58,390 nucleotides of DNA, taken from Actinomycetes bacterium (lineage in GTDB: Bacteria; Actinomycetota; Actinomycetes; Actinomycetales; Dermatophilaceae). Position numbers and translations under genes: made by a program. The stretch is taken from positions 1-58,390 of the forward strand of contig JAJXUB010000003.1 of assembly GCA_021783215.1 (NCBI GenBank), in the 5' to 3' direction. Shown piece after piece: positions 18,409 to 26,417 of this stretch. Below the pieces are notes generated by a model, which had not been told where the DNA came from, made no database searches, and was given only the letters and a program-made list of their open reading frames with translations. The stretch's first letter is position 1, and each line of letters starts with the position of its first letter.

Positions 18409-19598
18409 TGGCACCCGAACGCCACGACAGGGACAACGACCACCCCGACGGATGCCGGGACCGCACCCAAGCGGTCCAGGACCTCGTCGCGGCCGTTGCC
18501 GACCTTGTCTGCGGCTGCGGCTGCGGACGCCCGGCCGGCCACCATCACCACGACCAGGACGACCGTGGGCACGGAGGGCACGGAGGGCACGGAGGGCACG
18601 GCGGTCACGGCGGTCCCGGGCACGGTGGCGGCGGTCGTCCCACGCGGGACCCCGGCACCTCGACGGGTGGGCTCGGAACCCCGCTGACCCCCGGCGACCT
18701 GGACCACCCGGTCGAGCCGGGTCAGTGGGTCGGGCCACGCAAGGACATGCACGTGCCCTACCTGTTCCTGAGGGCCTTCCCCGGCGACACCGGGACCCGG
18801 CCCACCACCCAGCCGTTCTGGGAGAGCCCCGACGTCTACATCCTGGGCGGAGTCCACCCCTCCGTGGCACCCGACGTGCCGGCCCAGCTCGGTCAGACCG
18901 CCTTGGCCGGGCAGGACAACACCGTGTACGCCCACGTCTGGAACCTGGGCCATGCCCCGGCCCGGGCCGTCGTCGTCGAGTTCTACTGGTGCGACCCGTC
19001 GCTGGGGTTCAACCCCGTCGGCGCCCACCTCATCGGCTCGGCGACGACCTGGCTCGGCTCCCGCAGCGAGCCCGACTGCCACAAGGTCGTCAAGTGCCCG
19101 AGGAGCTGGCAGGCCATGTTCACCAACGGTGGCCACGAATGCCTGCTCATCCGGGCCTTCGACGTCGCCGCAGACCCGATGACGACCCCCGAATGGGATG
19201 CGTCGGTCAACCGGCACCTCGGCCAGCGCAACATCCACGTCATCCCCCCGGGCCAGTCCGTCGGCGGGCCGATCCAGCTTTCCGTCGGGCAGCTCTTCGG
19301 CGGCACCGCGACAGTCACCGTGGCCCGGCACGCACCCGCGACCATGCCGTGGCTGCAGCTGCACACGATGACCCGTGGCGCGTTCCCCGGCCAGGCCGTC
19401 GGCACCGGTGCTCTTGCCCTCGGCCTGCCCGGCACCGCCGGTGGTGCCGGCCCGGTCACGGCGACCGGCGACGGGCAGCACGTGCTGTTCGCCACGGGTG
19501 ACGCCAACCCGCCGCCGGGACAGGCCCACGTCTACCGGGTCACCGCCGAACAGGACGGTGCCGTCATCGGCGGTTACACCGTCGTCAACCTCGGCTGA
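18408..19598 (+). CDS. His/Gly-repeat protein with CARDB-like domain, partner of the phospholipase-like protein
   Basis: 396 residues, start ATG 18408 overlapping the upstream stop and preceded by AAAGGGG. The N-terminus has a helix (AVQDLVAAVADLV), a cluster CGCGC, a HHHH run, and five Gly-His-Gly units, together a plausible metal-binding tail. From about residue 110, PYLFLRAFPGD and DNTVYAHVWNLGHAPARAVVVEFYW resemble a CARDB/immunoglobulin-like beta sandwich. Further Cys residues (DCHKVVKCP, GGHECLL) could bind metal or form disulfides. No signal peptide is seen. Translational overlap implies it works with the upstream protein, perhaps as a binding, targeting or immunity subunit; this is inference. 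Confidence 0.75.
   Translation: MAPERHDRDNDHPDGCRDRTQAVQDLVAAVADLVCGCGCGRPAGHHHHDQDDRGHGGHGGHGGHGGHGGPGHGGGGRPTRDPGTSTGGLGTPLTPGDLDHPVEPGQWVGPRKDMHVPYLFLRAFPGDTGTRPTTQPFWESPDVYILGGVHPSVAPDVPAQLGQTALAGQDNTVYAHVWNLGHAPARAVVVEFYWCDPSLGFNPVGAHLIGSATTWLGSRSEPDCHKVVKCPRSWQAMFTNGGHECLLIRAFDVAADPMTTPEWDASVNRHLGQRNIHVIPPGQSVGGPIQLSVGQLFGGTATVTVARHAPATMPWLQLHTMTRGAFPGQAVGTGALALGLPGTAGGAGPVTATGDGQHVLFATGDANPPPGQAHVYRVTAEQDGAVIGGYTVVNLG
18567..18611 (+). repeat. In-frame 9-bp tandem repeat encoding Gly-His-Gly units
   Basis: Three exact copies of GGGCACGGA (18567-18593) are followed by two degenerate copies (GGGCACGGC, GGTCACGGC). Each unit encodes GHG, so slippage would change length by three residues without a frameshift. 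Confidence 0.9.
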
Positions 19599-19906
19599 GC
19601 CAGCCGGTGCCTGCTGGTGCCGTGTGCCGCACGGCACCGGCAGCGACGACGCAGTCCCACCAGGCCCTCGTACACCGACGAGCCGAACGGGCCGGGGAGC
19701 GGCTTTTTGAGGCGCAGCGTCCGGGCGGCGTGACCAACGGGCTGATCGCACCCCGCTCACTCGGTGGCGCGGTCGATGACGACTGCGACAGCGCATCCTC
19801 GGGCATCGAGCACGAGCCCTCGAGTGTCTCGGTCACCGTTGCGCGGACAGCCCCTCGGGCGGGGCCGGCGAGGTGGGTGGGTCGGACAGGGTGCCCGGCG
19901 GACCGC
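19599..19906. other. Intergenic region after the accessory module
   Basis: About 308 bases between the convergent CARDB-like gene and the PAP2 gene. It holds the strong hairpin annotated separately and a weaker one (AGCCG 19681-19685 with CGGCT 19700-19704 followed by TTTT). No frame here shows a recognisable protein. Confidence 0.5.
19611..19643 (+). terminator. 14-bp hairpin closing the accessory module
   Basis: CTGCTGGTGCCGTG (19611-19624) pairs with CACGGCACCGGCAG (19630-19643) across a 5-base loop, with a single G-U wobble. It lies 12 bases after the CARDB-like gene stop. No U-tract follows. Confidence 0.7.
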
Positions 19907-20548
19907 TCAGGACCGCGCGGAGACCTCGCGGGGTGTGTGCTGGGGGCCGGCGGCCGGGTGCTCGTCGAACACGCGGCGCAGGCCGGGCAGGCGGCGCAGC
20001 CACCCGACCAGGCCGGTCAGCGGCCGGCCCAGGGCCCACCAGCCGCCCAGGGCAACGGCGGCACCCAGAGCGAGCCCCGCCAGCACGTCCCACGGGTAGT
20101 GAGCGCCGATGTAGACACGGGCGAAGGCGAGCAGGACGGCGAGGACGGTCGCCGTCAGGGCGAGCCGACGGCTGGCCAGCAGCAGGCCGGCGGCGACGGC
20201 GCCGGCCATGACGGCATGGTCGGAGGGGAAGGAGAAGTCCGTGGTGACGGACGCGAGCCGGAGGATCCCGGGGTGGGTCGCATACGGGCGGGCCTCCGCG
20301 AAGAAGTGGCCGAGCGGCTGGTTCAGGCCCAGCGCGAGCAGAGTGGCGACGGCGGCCCATCCGGTCGCCGCCAGCCGCCGGGACGGGGCATGCCGGTTGA
20401 CGGCCAGGGCGAGGAGGAGCAGGAGCCCAAAAAGGCCGACCCCATACGTGGCGTAGGCGAGCATCGTGGTGTGCAGCCACGGCGTGTGCCGGGCGACATC
20501 GTTGATCCACAGGAACAGCCGGTCGTCCAGCTGGCGCAGGGGGGTCAT
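19907..20548 (-). CDS. PAP2-family membrane phosphatase
   Basis: 213 residues with five to six hydrophobic segments and the three phosphatase motifs of the PAP2 superfamily: FFAEARPY (motif 1, Arg-Pro), FSFPSDHA (motif 2, Ser-x-x-His) and RVYIGAHYPWDV (motif 3, Arg with catalytic His and Asp). Such proteins dephosphorylate lipid phosphates on the outer face of the membrane; undecaprenyl pyrophosphate is one common substrate, but phosphatidate-type lipids are equally possible. It is transcribed toward the accessory module. The 240 bases upstream contain an imperfect dyad (TTGGTGGG/CCCTACCAA at 20635-20660) that may be regulatory. Confidence 0.9.
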   Translation of the reverse strand: MTPLRQLDDRLFLWINDVARHTPWLHTTMLAYATYGVGLFGLLLLLALAVNRHAPSRRLAATGWAAVATLLALGLNQPLGHFFAEARPYATHPGILRLASVTTDFSFPSDHAVMAGAVAAGLLLASRRLALTATVLAVLLAFARVYIGAHYPWDVLAGLALGAAVALGGWWALGRPLTGLVGWLRRLPGLRRVFDEHPAAGPQHTPREVSARS

Positions 20549-20790
20549 GCCGCGGGGGTCCTCTCGGTCGAGCGCCGCGACGTGGCCTGCTTGGGCGGGG
20601 GTCGCAACCGGGTTACGCCGACGGTCTGGCCGGCTTGGTGGGCCTGATGAACCCTACCAACCGAGTCCGTCGTACTCCCCGCAGTGTAGTCGTGGCCGGC
20701 AGCAGTACCGCCTCGGGACGCCGCCGAGACGCTCGCCGCAGTGGCCGTGCACCCCTCCCGCGAGTCCGGCGCCGACGCTCAGGGTGTGAC

Positions 20791-21735
20791 TCATGCCGGC
20801 ACGGGCGTGCGGGTGCGGGCGCGCCAGACCCGGGCGACGGCCAGTGCGGCGATGATGTCCCAGATCCCCCACCAGGCCGCGACGAGCGCCATACCTCCCA
20901 GGCCGTCGAAGAAGCTGAACACCAGCAGCAGGCCCAGGCCCGCGTTGCGCACTCCGACCTCGAAGGTCATGGCCTTCGTGGCGTCGGTCGGCAGCCGGAA
21001 CCCCCGGGCGATCACGTAGCCGAGGCCGAGCGCCAGCGCGTCGTGCAGGAGGATGGCGACCGCCACCACCCCGATCCAGGTGATGAAGAGGTGGAGGTTC
21101 TTGACCAACGCCAGCAGGATCAGCAGCCCGAGGGCGCCGAAGGCGACCGGGCCGATGACCCTGCCCGAGCGGGACGCCACTCGGGGCCAGAGGTGGGCGG
21201 CCGCGATGCCAAGGGCGAAGGGCAGCCCGATGACGACGAATACCTCTAGCAGCATGTCGACCACGTCGAGGTGGATGGAGCGCATCATCGGGCCGCCGGT
21301 GGGATGCAGGTTGCCCCAGAGCGCGAAGTTCAGCGGCATGAGCACGATCGCGAGCAGGTTGCTCACCGCCGTCATCGACACGGACAAAGCCACGTCGCCG
21401 CGCGCCTGGTGGGTGACGATGTTCGAGACGTTGCCGGGAGGGCAGCAGGCGACCAGGATCATGCCGAGCGCGACCGACCCGCTCACCCGGAGCAGAAGCG
21501 TGAGCACGAACGTGATGGCGGGCAGGATCAGGAACTGTGCGCCGACCCCGACGGCGATCGCCTTCGGCCTGCGGGCGGCTCGTCTGAAGTCGTCGACGGT
21601 GGTGTCCAGGGCGATGCCGAAGAGGATGCAGGCGATGATGACGCGCAGCAGCATCTGGGAGCGCTCGTCGAAGGCGATCTTGATGTCGTCGACGTTGTGG
21701 GCGATCACCGCCAGGGGCATCAGCACGTGGTTCAT
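20791..21735 (-). CDS. Bile acid:sodium symporter (BASS) family transporter
   Basis: 314 residues with about nine to ten membrane segments. The family pattern includes GQFLI-like VGAQFLILPAITF, VACCPPGNVSNIVTHQARGDVALS (the crossover region with conserved Pro-Gly and Asn) and FEVGVRNAGLGLLL (second conserved unwound helix). I chose ATG 21735, preceded by AGGAGA, over an upstream start; it overlaps the SDR stop (ATGA), so translation is coupled. BASS members import bile acids, pantothenate, pyruvate or other 2-oxo acids with sodium. The linked TPP enzyme makes a 2-oxo acid a reasonable guess, unproven. Confidence 0.9.
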   Translation of the reverse strand: MNHVLMPLAVIAHNVDDIKIAFDERSQMLLRVIIACILFGIALDTTVDDFRRAARRPKAIAVGVGAQFLILPAITFVLTLLLRVSGSVALGMILVACCPPGNVSNIVTHQARGDVALSVSMTAVSNLLAIVLMPLNFALWGNLHPTGGPMMRSIHLDVVDMLLEVFVVIGLPFALGIAAAHLWPRVASRSGRVIGPVAFGALGLLILLALVKNLHLFITWIGVVAVAILLHDALALGLGYVIARGFRLPTDATKAMTFEVGVRNAGLGLLLVFSFFDGLGGMALVAAWWGIWDIIAALAVARVWRARTRTPVPA

Positions 21736-22475
21736 GAAGGCTCTCCTGTCGGGGGGCGCAGCCGACGGGTCATCAGGCTGGTGTAGATCCTCGGGGCGTG
21801 GCGGCTGATCGTCCATGAGAGGCGCGCCGTACGACCCACGAGCACGACGTCGCGTCGTCCCTCGGCCGCCTCGACGATGGCCCGGGCTGCTCGTTCGGGC
21901 GTGATCTCCTTGCCGGTGGTCCTGCGCCGTCCCGGTCCCACCGGGCCTGCCACCCCCATGCCACCGGTGACAAAGGTGGGGTGGACGATGGTCACCCGCA
22001 CGTGCTGGGCGGCGAGCTCGGGCCGGAGGGCGGTGAACAGACCCGTGACCGCGTGCTTGGCCGCGACGTATGCCGGCCGGCCGAGCACCGGCGCGAAGCC
22101 CGCCACCGATCCCACCAGCACGACCGTGCCCCGTGCACGGCGCAGTGCCGGCAAGGTGGCCAGCAGGGGGGTCACGGCGGAGAAGTGGGTGCCGTCCATG
22201 ACTCGCCGGTGAGCCGCCACGTCATGGTCGTCGACGGCACCGATCGCCGACAACCCGGCGCACAGCACCAGCAGGTCGATCCGAGCCAGGTCGCTGACGA
22301 CGGCCCGGACGGTTCGCTCGTCGAGCAGGTCGCAGGCCAGCGTCCGTGGCCCCGGCACCAGATCGAGCCCCCGCACCTCGTACCCGCGCCCGACCAGCAG
22401 GTCGACCACGTGCCGGCCGATCCGGCCGCTGGCACCGGTGACCACCGCCACCGGTGGCGTGGACGCGGTCGTCAC
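21732..22475 (-). CDS. Short-chain dehydrogenase/reductase
   Basis: 247 residues of a classical SDR: cofactor-binding TGASGRIG at the N-terminus, LCAGLSA (NAG-like), catalytic Ser in VGSVAGF and the YxxxK pair in AYVAAKHAV. The acidic residue in GLDLV after strand two points to NAD(H). C-terminal residues ISRHAPRIYTSLM suggest membrane association. It starts at GTG 22475 one base after the stop of the epimerase-like gene and overlaps the transporter start, placing it third in a four-gene operon. The alcohol or ketone oxidised is unknown. Confidence 0.88.
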   Translation of the reverse strand: MTTASTPPVAVVTGASGRIGRHVVDLLVGRGYEVRGLDLVPGPRTLACDLLDERTVRAVVSDLARIDLLVLCAGLSAIGAVDDHDVAAHRRVMDGTHFSAVTPLLATLPALRRARGTVVLVGSVAGFAPVLGRPAYVAAKHAVTGLFTALRPELAAQHVRVTIVHPTFVTGGMGVAGPVGPGRRRTTGKEITPERAARAIVEAAEGRRDVVLVGRTARLSWTISRHAPRIYTSLMTRRLRPPTGEPS

Positions 22476-22476
22476 G

Positions 22477-23421
22477 TCAGCCCCGCCCCGACCGGCCCAG
22501 GCGGAATATCTCGTAGGTCTCCCGAGTCGTCCGTCTCGGTAGCCCGGGGAAGTCGCGACGCAGCCGGGTGTTGTCGAGCACCGGGCGGTGCAGGAGGAAG
22601 TCCACCTGCTCGGGACCGTAACGGCCGATCCCGACGCGCCTCATCACCGCCAAGGCGGTCCTCACGACGGCCGACGGCACCGCCACCACCCGCGAGCCCT
22701 CCACCGCGGCGATGTCGCGCAGGGTCATGACACCGTCGCCGGCGAGGTTGTAGGCGCCGGTACGCCGCGCCAGCAGGCCGGTGACGATGATCTCGGCGAC
22801 GTCGTGGTCCCAGATGAAGGTGAACGGCCCCTCGGTCTCGGTCAGCGTCATCACCACCCGCCCGGAGAAGAGCGCGGTGATCTGGTTGTCGGTGTGCGCA
22901 CCGAGGATCGCGCCCGGCCTGAGCACCAGCTGGCCGAGGGCGGGGTGAAGTCGGCGGGCCCGGGCCAGCAGCGCCTCGACCGCGGCCTTGTGGCGGGAGT
23001 AGGCGAAGGCGTCGCTTCCGGTGACCGGCTGGTCCTCGGTGAGCAGCCGGCCGTCGTTGCGGGCGTGGTAGCCGTAGGCGGCCCCCGAGCTGGTCACGGT
23101 CAGGTGCCCGACCCCGGCTGCCACGCAGGCGTCGACGACGCGCTGGGTGCCGCCGACCTCGATGTCCTCGAGCTCGGCCTCGCTCATCCCCTTGGGCGGC
23201 TCGACGATCGCGGCCAGGTGCACGACCGCGTCGACCTCGTGCTCGCGCATGAGGGCGGCGAGGTCGAGGCGGCGCAGGTCGCCGGTCACATACGTGACCG
23301 CGGGGACCGGGTCTGCGGCCGTGCGCACGTCGACCGACACGGTGGCGACCCCCTGCTCGGCCAGCCTCCGGACGACGAGGGAGCCCACGTAGCCGGTGCC
23401 ACCGGTGACGAGTACGGTCAT
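22477..23421 (-). CDS. NAD-dependent epimerase/dehydratase family protein
   Basis: 314 residues of an extended SDR: VTGGTGYVGSLVVRRL cofactor loop, DVRTA following strand two, HLAAIVEPP, catalytic Ser/Tyr/Lys in TSSGAAYGY and YSRHKAAVE. The C-terminal substrate domain lacks hallmarks of UDP-sugar enzymes; FTFIWDHDVAEIIVTGL resembles NAD(P)-dependent oxidoreductases acting on small or steroid-like molecules. It is six bases downstream of the TPP enzyme and two before the SDR, so it is part of that operon. Substrate unknown. Confidence 0.85.
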   Translation of the reverse strand: MTVLVTGGTGYVGSLVVRRLAEQGVATVSVDVRTAADPVPAVTYVTGDLRRLDLAALMREHEVDAVVHLAAIVEPPKGMSEAELEDIEVGGTQRVVDACVAAGVGHLTVTSSGAAYGYHARNDGRLLTEDQPVTGSDAFAYSRHKAAVEALLARARRLHPALGQLVLRPGAILGAHTDNQITALFSGRVVMTLTETEGPFTFIWDHDVAEIIVTGLLARRTGAYNLAGDGVMTLRDIAAVEGSRVVAVPSAVVRTALAVMRRVGIGRYGPEQVDFLLHRPVLDNTRLRRDFPGLPRRTTRETYEIFRLGRSGRG

Positions 23422-23427
23422 CGACGC

Positions 23428-25194
23428 TCAGCCCTTCGGCTCCTGGTGCATCTTCTTGAACGACTGCAGACCCGGCGCCCAGAGGTGCTCCACCGTGTCG
23501 ACGTGCACCTGCACCACGGCGGCGCGGCCGCAGTCGCGCGCGCGCTCCAGCGCGCCCTGCAGGTCGGCCGAGTCCGTGACCAGCTCGGGGTGGGCCCCCA
23601 TCGCCTCGCCCATCAGGTCGTAGCGGCATGGTGCGAAGTCGGCATACACGATCTGGTCGGGCGGCAGGTTGGTGTTCGTCAGCTTCTTGCGGGCCACCGT
23701 CGCGACCGGGTGCGCCTGGATCTGCTGGCTCATCTTCACCATCCCCCAGGCGCCGTCGACGAGGACGACGAAGACCACCGGCAGCCCGAGGCGCACCGCG
23801 CTCTCCACCTCGGTCGGGTGCATGCCGAAGGCGCCGTCCCCGATCAGCACACAGACCCGCTGGTCGGGCGCCGCGACCGCGGCCCCGAGAGCCTGGCCCA
23901 TACCCGCGCCGAGCATGCCGAACTTGTACGTCGACAGGATGCTTCTCGGCACGTCGGCGGAGTGGTAGAAGTTGGACCACACGACCGTGTTGCCGCCGTC
24001 GAAGACCCACACCGTGTCGTCGGGCATGACCTGCTGCGCCACCGTCGGCACGTGACCCGGGTGCACCGGAGCCCCGTCTTTGAGCGCGCTGGCGAGCTTG
24101 GCTCGCGCGTCGGCCACGTTGCCGCGCCACCCTGCGAGCCGTTCCTGGCGTCCGGCGAGCCCAGGAACCCGGAGTCGCTCCACGGCGTCGGCGAGGTCCC
24201 GGAGGGCTTCGCGGGCGTCGGCGAGGATCGCCACGCTGACGGGCTTGTTGACGCCCAGCCTCTCGTCGTCGACGTCGACCTGGATCGTCCTCTGCGCCGC
24301 CGGCGGCGCCCAGTTTGGCGCCTTGCCCCACCAGTCGGTCTCGCCCAGCCTGCTGCCGACGACCAGGGCCACGTCGGCGGCGTTGCGCACCTCGTCGTTG
24401 AGACCGAGGGCGGTCATCGGGATGGCCTCGGGCCGGGTCTCCGGCAGCGCCCCGCGAGCCGCCCAGCTGGTCGTCACCGGAGCCGCCAGCAGGCCTGCAA
24501 GGCGTGCGAGCTCGGCCTCTGCGCCCGCGTGGTAGACCCCCGAGCCCACGTGGATCATCGGACATGCGGCGTCCGCGAGCATCCGCGCGGCCCGCTCGAC
24601 GAGCACCGGGTCGGGCTGCAGCGGCGTCGTCCTCCGGTAGGACTCCGGCGCCTGCACGGCGTCGGCGTCGATACCGGTCGCCTGGTTGAGGATGTTCTCG
24701 GGGACGTCGACGTGCACCACCCCCGGACGGCCGATGAAGCTCACCCGAAACGCTCGCCGCATGATCTCCGGGATGCGCTCGGCGCTCGGCACCTGGCACG
24801 ACCACTTCGTCATCGGCGCCGTGACCGCGGTCTGGTCGAAGCTCTGGTAGGCGCCGCCGCGGTCGGGATGGGTGATCCCGACGCGCCGGCCGCTCGTGAT
24901 GAGCAGGATCCGGTTGCCCTCTCCCTGTTCGACAGCCACCCCGGGCAGCACGTTGGCCACGCCCGGGCCGTTGGAGGCCATACACACGCCGAGCTGCCCG
25001 CTGACCCGGGCGTAGGCACCGGCCATGTGGGCCGCCGCTGCCTCGTGCCGCGGCGAGTGCAGGGTGATGCCCGCTTCTCCCAGCGCGCGGTAGAGGCCGA
25101 AGTAGGTGCCGTCGATGATGCCGAACAGGTGCTCGACACCCTCGGCTGCCAGCATCCTGGCGATTAGCTGTCCCCCGGTCAGGCCCTTGGCCAT
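23428..25194 (-). CDS. Thiamine pyrophosphate-dependent enzyme (acetolactate synthase-like)
   Basis: 588 residues with the three-domain layout of this family. The activating Glu is in SPRHEAAAAHMAGAYAR. The central domain carries VGSRLGETDWW. The TPP motif GDGAFGMHPTEVESAV ends in VDGAWGM, where the usual Asn-Asn is Val-Asp. ATG 25194 is preceded by AAGGAGG at good spacing. It could be a decarboxylase or ligase of 2-oxo acids (benzoylformate, oxalyl, acetolactate type); the family branch is not clear. It is the first gene of an operon with two dehydrogenases and a BASS transporter, facing a PucR-type regulator across paired palindromes. Confidence 0.88.
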   Translation of the reverse strand: MAKGLTGGQLIARMLAAEGVEHLFGIIDGTYFGLYRALGEAGITLHSPRHEAAAAHMAGAYARVSGQLGVCMASNGPGVANVLPGVAVEQGEGNRILLITSGRRVGITHPDRGGAYQSFDQTAVTAPMTKWSCQVPSAERIPEIMRRAFRVSFIGRPGVVHVDVPENILNQATGIDADAVQAPESYRRTTPLQPDPVLVERAARMLADAACPMIHVGSGVYHAGAEAELARLAGLLAAPVTTSWAARGALPETRPEAIPMTALGLNDEVRNAADVALVVGSRLGETDWWGKAPNWAPPAAQRTIQVDVDDERLGVNKPVSVAILADAREALRDLADAVERLRVPGLAGRQERLAGWRGNVADARAKLASALKDGAPVHPGHVPTVAQQVMPDDTVWVFDGGNTVVWSNFYHSADVPRSILSTYKFGMLGAGMGQALGAAVAAPDQRVCVLIGDGAFGMHPTEVESAVRLGLPVVFVVLVDGAWGMVKMSQQIQAHPVATVARKKLTNTNLPPDQIVYADFAPCRYDLMGEAMGAHPELVTDSADLQGALERARDCGRAAVVQVHVDTVEHLWAPGLQSFKKMHQEPKG

Positions 25195-25206
25195 CGGTAC
25201 TCCTCC

Positions 25207-25224
25207 TTGTGGCTGTTCCCACAA
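25207..25224. promoter_or_regulatory. Operator 1: TTGTGG-N6-CCACAA
   Basis: A perfect 6-bp-arm palindrome 12 bases upstream of the TPP enzyme start, overlapping its leader. Its centre is 73 bases, seven helical turns, from operator 2. Confidence 0.7.
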
Positions 25225-25275
25225 CGTAGGAGCCACTCCGCGCAGGCGTCCTGTGGACGGGCCCAGAATGCGCCC

Positions 25276-25304
25276 TTCCCTTGTGGCTCGCCACAAACCA
25301 GACT
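25276..25304 (+). promoter_or_regulatory. Putative promoter of the PucR-type regulator gene
   Basis: A -35-like TTCCCT (25276-25281) and -10-like CAGACT (25299-25304) are 17 bases apart; the -10 lies six bases before GTG 25311, suggesting a leaderless transcript. Operator 2 fills the spacer, so a bound regulator would block it. The -35 match is weak. Confidence 0.4.
25281..25296. promoter_or_regulatory. Operator 2: TTGTGGC-TC-GCCACAA
   Basis: A perfect 7-bp-arm palindrome sharing its half-sites with operator 1. It is surrounded by a second inverted repeat, GGGCCCAG (25259-25266) and CTGGGCCC (25303-25310). Confidence 0.7.
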
Positions 25305-25310
25305 GGGCCC

Positions 25311-26417
25311 GTGGCCGAGTGGGATCAGATCGCCGACCTCATCGAGCGGGTCGTCGCCGCTCCCGAGCTGATGGACGACGTTGTCGAGGAGGTGCGCACC
25401 TCGATCCGGGAGGTCTCCGGCCTCGAGGCCTCCGACGTCGCCCGCCACACGCGCGCCCTGCTGGCCGCCGCCACCCGGTCGATCGCCTCCCGGAGCGGCC
25501 CGACGGAGGCCGAGCTCTCGTTCGTCGAGGACCTCGCCGTCACCCGGGCCCGTCAGGGGGTGCCGATCCACGCAGTGCTCTCGGCCATCCACGTCGCCGA
25601 ACGCAGGATCTGGGCCCGCGCCAAGTCCGTGGCCGCCGAGACGGGAGTCGACCCGGCACTGGTCCTGGACGCCCGCGAGCTCTACGACGACTGGGCACAG
25701 GAGGTGCGCGCACGGCTGCTCCAGGCGCACGGCAGCGCGGAGGTGACCGAGCGCGCGACCGACCGCGACGCCGACACCGTCCGGCGGCTGCTCCAGGGCG
25801 GGTCGGCCGCCTCGCTCGCCGCGGCCGCGGCGGGGCTGCCCGCCACGGGGCTGCACGTGCTCGTGTCACCGTACCCCGACCGGGCCGGCCTGACCCGGGC
25901 CGTACGCCGCGCCCGTGCCGGGGTCGTCACGACCACGGCGGCAGAGGCCGTGGCCGTCGTGCGCCGACTGCCTGGCGGGCTCGCTGACGCCGCCGGCCCG
26001 GTGGGCGTCGCCGGCCCAGGCGCCCCCGAGGACGTCGCGACCCTGCGTCGACAGGCGGCCGCGGCCGCACGGGCCGCACAGGCACATGGGCGCACCGGCT
26101 GCATCGACGTGGCCGACGTCGCCACCCTCGCGGCTCAGCAGGACCGGGGCGACCTCGCCGCGCTCCTCGTCGAGCGCCATGCGTCGGCCATCAACGGCCT
26201 CGGCCGAGTCGCCGCGAACACCGTGGCAACCGTCCGCGCCTGGCTCGAGTGCGGTTGCGACGCCGAGCGCGCCGCGGAGCGCGAGTACGTTCACGCCAAC
26301 ACGGTGCGCAACCGCGTCGCCGCGCTCGCCACCGCGACCGGACTCGACGCCCGCGACCCCTTCCAGGCGGTCGACCTGTGGTGGTTGTGCGTCACCTGGC
26401 AGGCGCGTCGCACCTGA
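25311..26417 (+). CDS. PucR/CdaR-type transcriptional regulator
   Basis: 368 residues. The N-terminal half is helical and resembles the RsbR/RsbRD-type sensor region (LIERVVAAPELMDDVVEEV; GVPIHAVLSAIHVAERRIWARAK). The C-terminus is the PucR-type helix-turn-helix: VRAWLECGCDAERAAEREYVHANTVRNRVAALATATGLDARDPFQAVDLWW. GTG 25311 follows a -10-like element by six bases. It is divergent from the TPP-enzyme operon, with two matching palindromes between, so it very likely controls that operon and itself. Ligand and sign of control are unknown. Confidence 0.88.
   Translation: MAEWDQIADLIERVVAAPELMDDVVEEVRTSIREVSGLEASDVARHTRALLAAATRSIASRSGPTEAELSFVEDLAVTRARQGVPIHAVLSAIHVAERRIWARAKSVAAETGVDPALVLDARELYDDWAQEVRARLLQAHGSAEVTERATDRDADTVRRLLQGGSAASLAAAAAGLPATGLHVLVSPYPDRAGLTRAVRRARAGVVTTTAAEAVAVVRRLPGGLADAAGPVGVAGPGAPEDVATLRRQAAAAARAAQAHGRTGCIDVADVATLAAQQDRGDLAALLVERHASAINGLGRVAANTVATVRAWLECGCDAERAAEREYVHANTVRNRVAALATATGLDARDPFQAVDLWWLCVTWQARRT

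Noticed and set aside
15047..19643. Integrative element using tRNA-Leu as attachment site
   Set aside because: No integrase and no second copy of the tRNA 3' end were found; only an accessory module next to a tRNA can be claimed.
19607..20647. Long open plus-strand frame over the PAP2 gene
   Set aside because: The minus-strand PAP2 protein has all catalytic motifs and membrane segments; the plus frame is its shadow.
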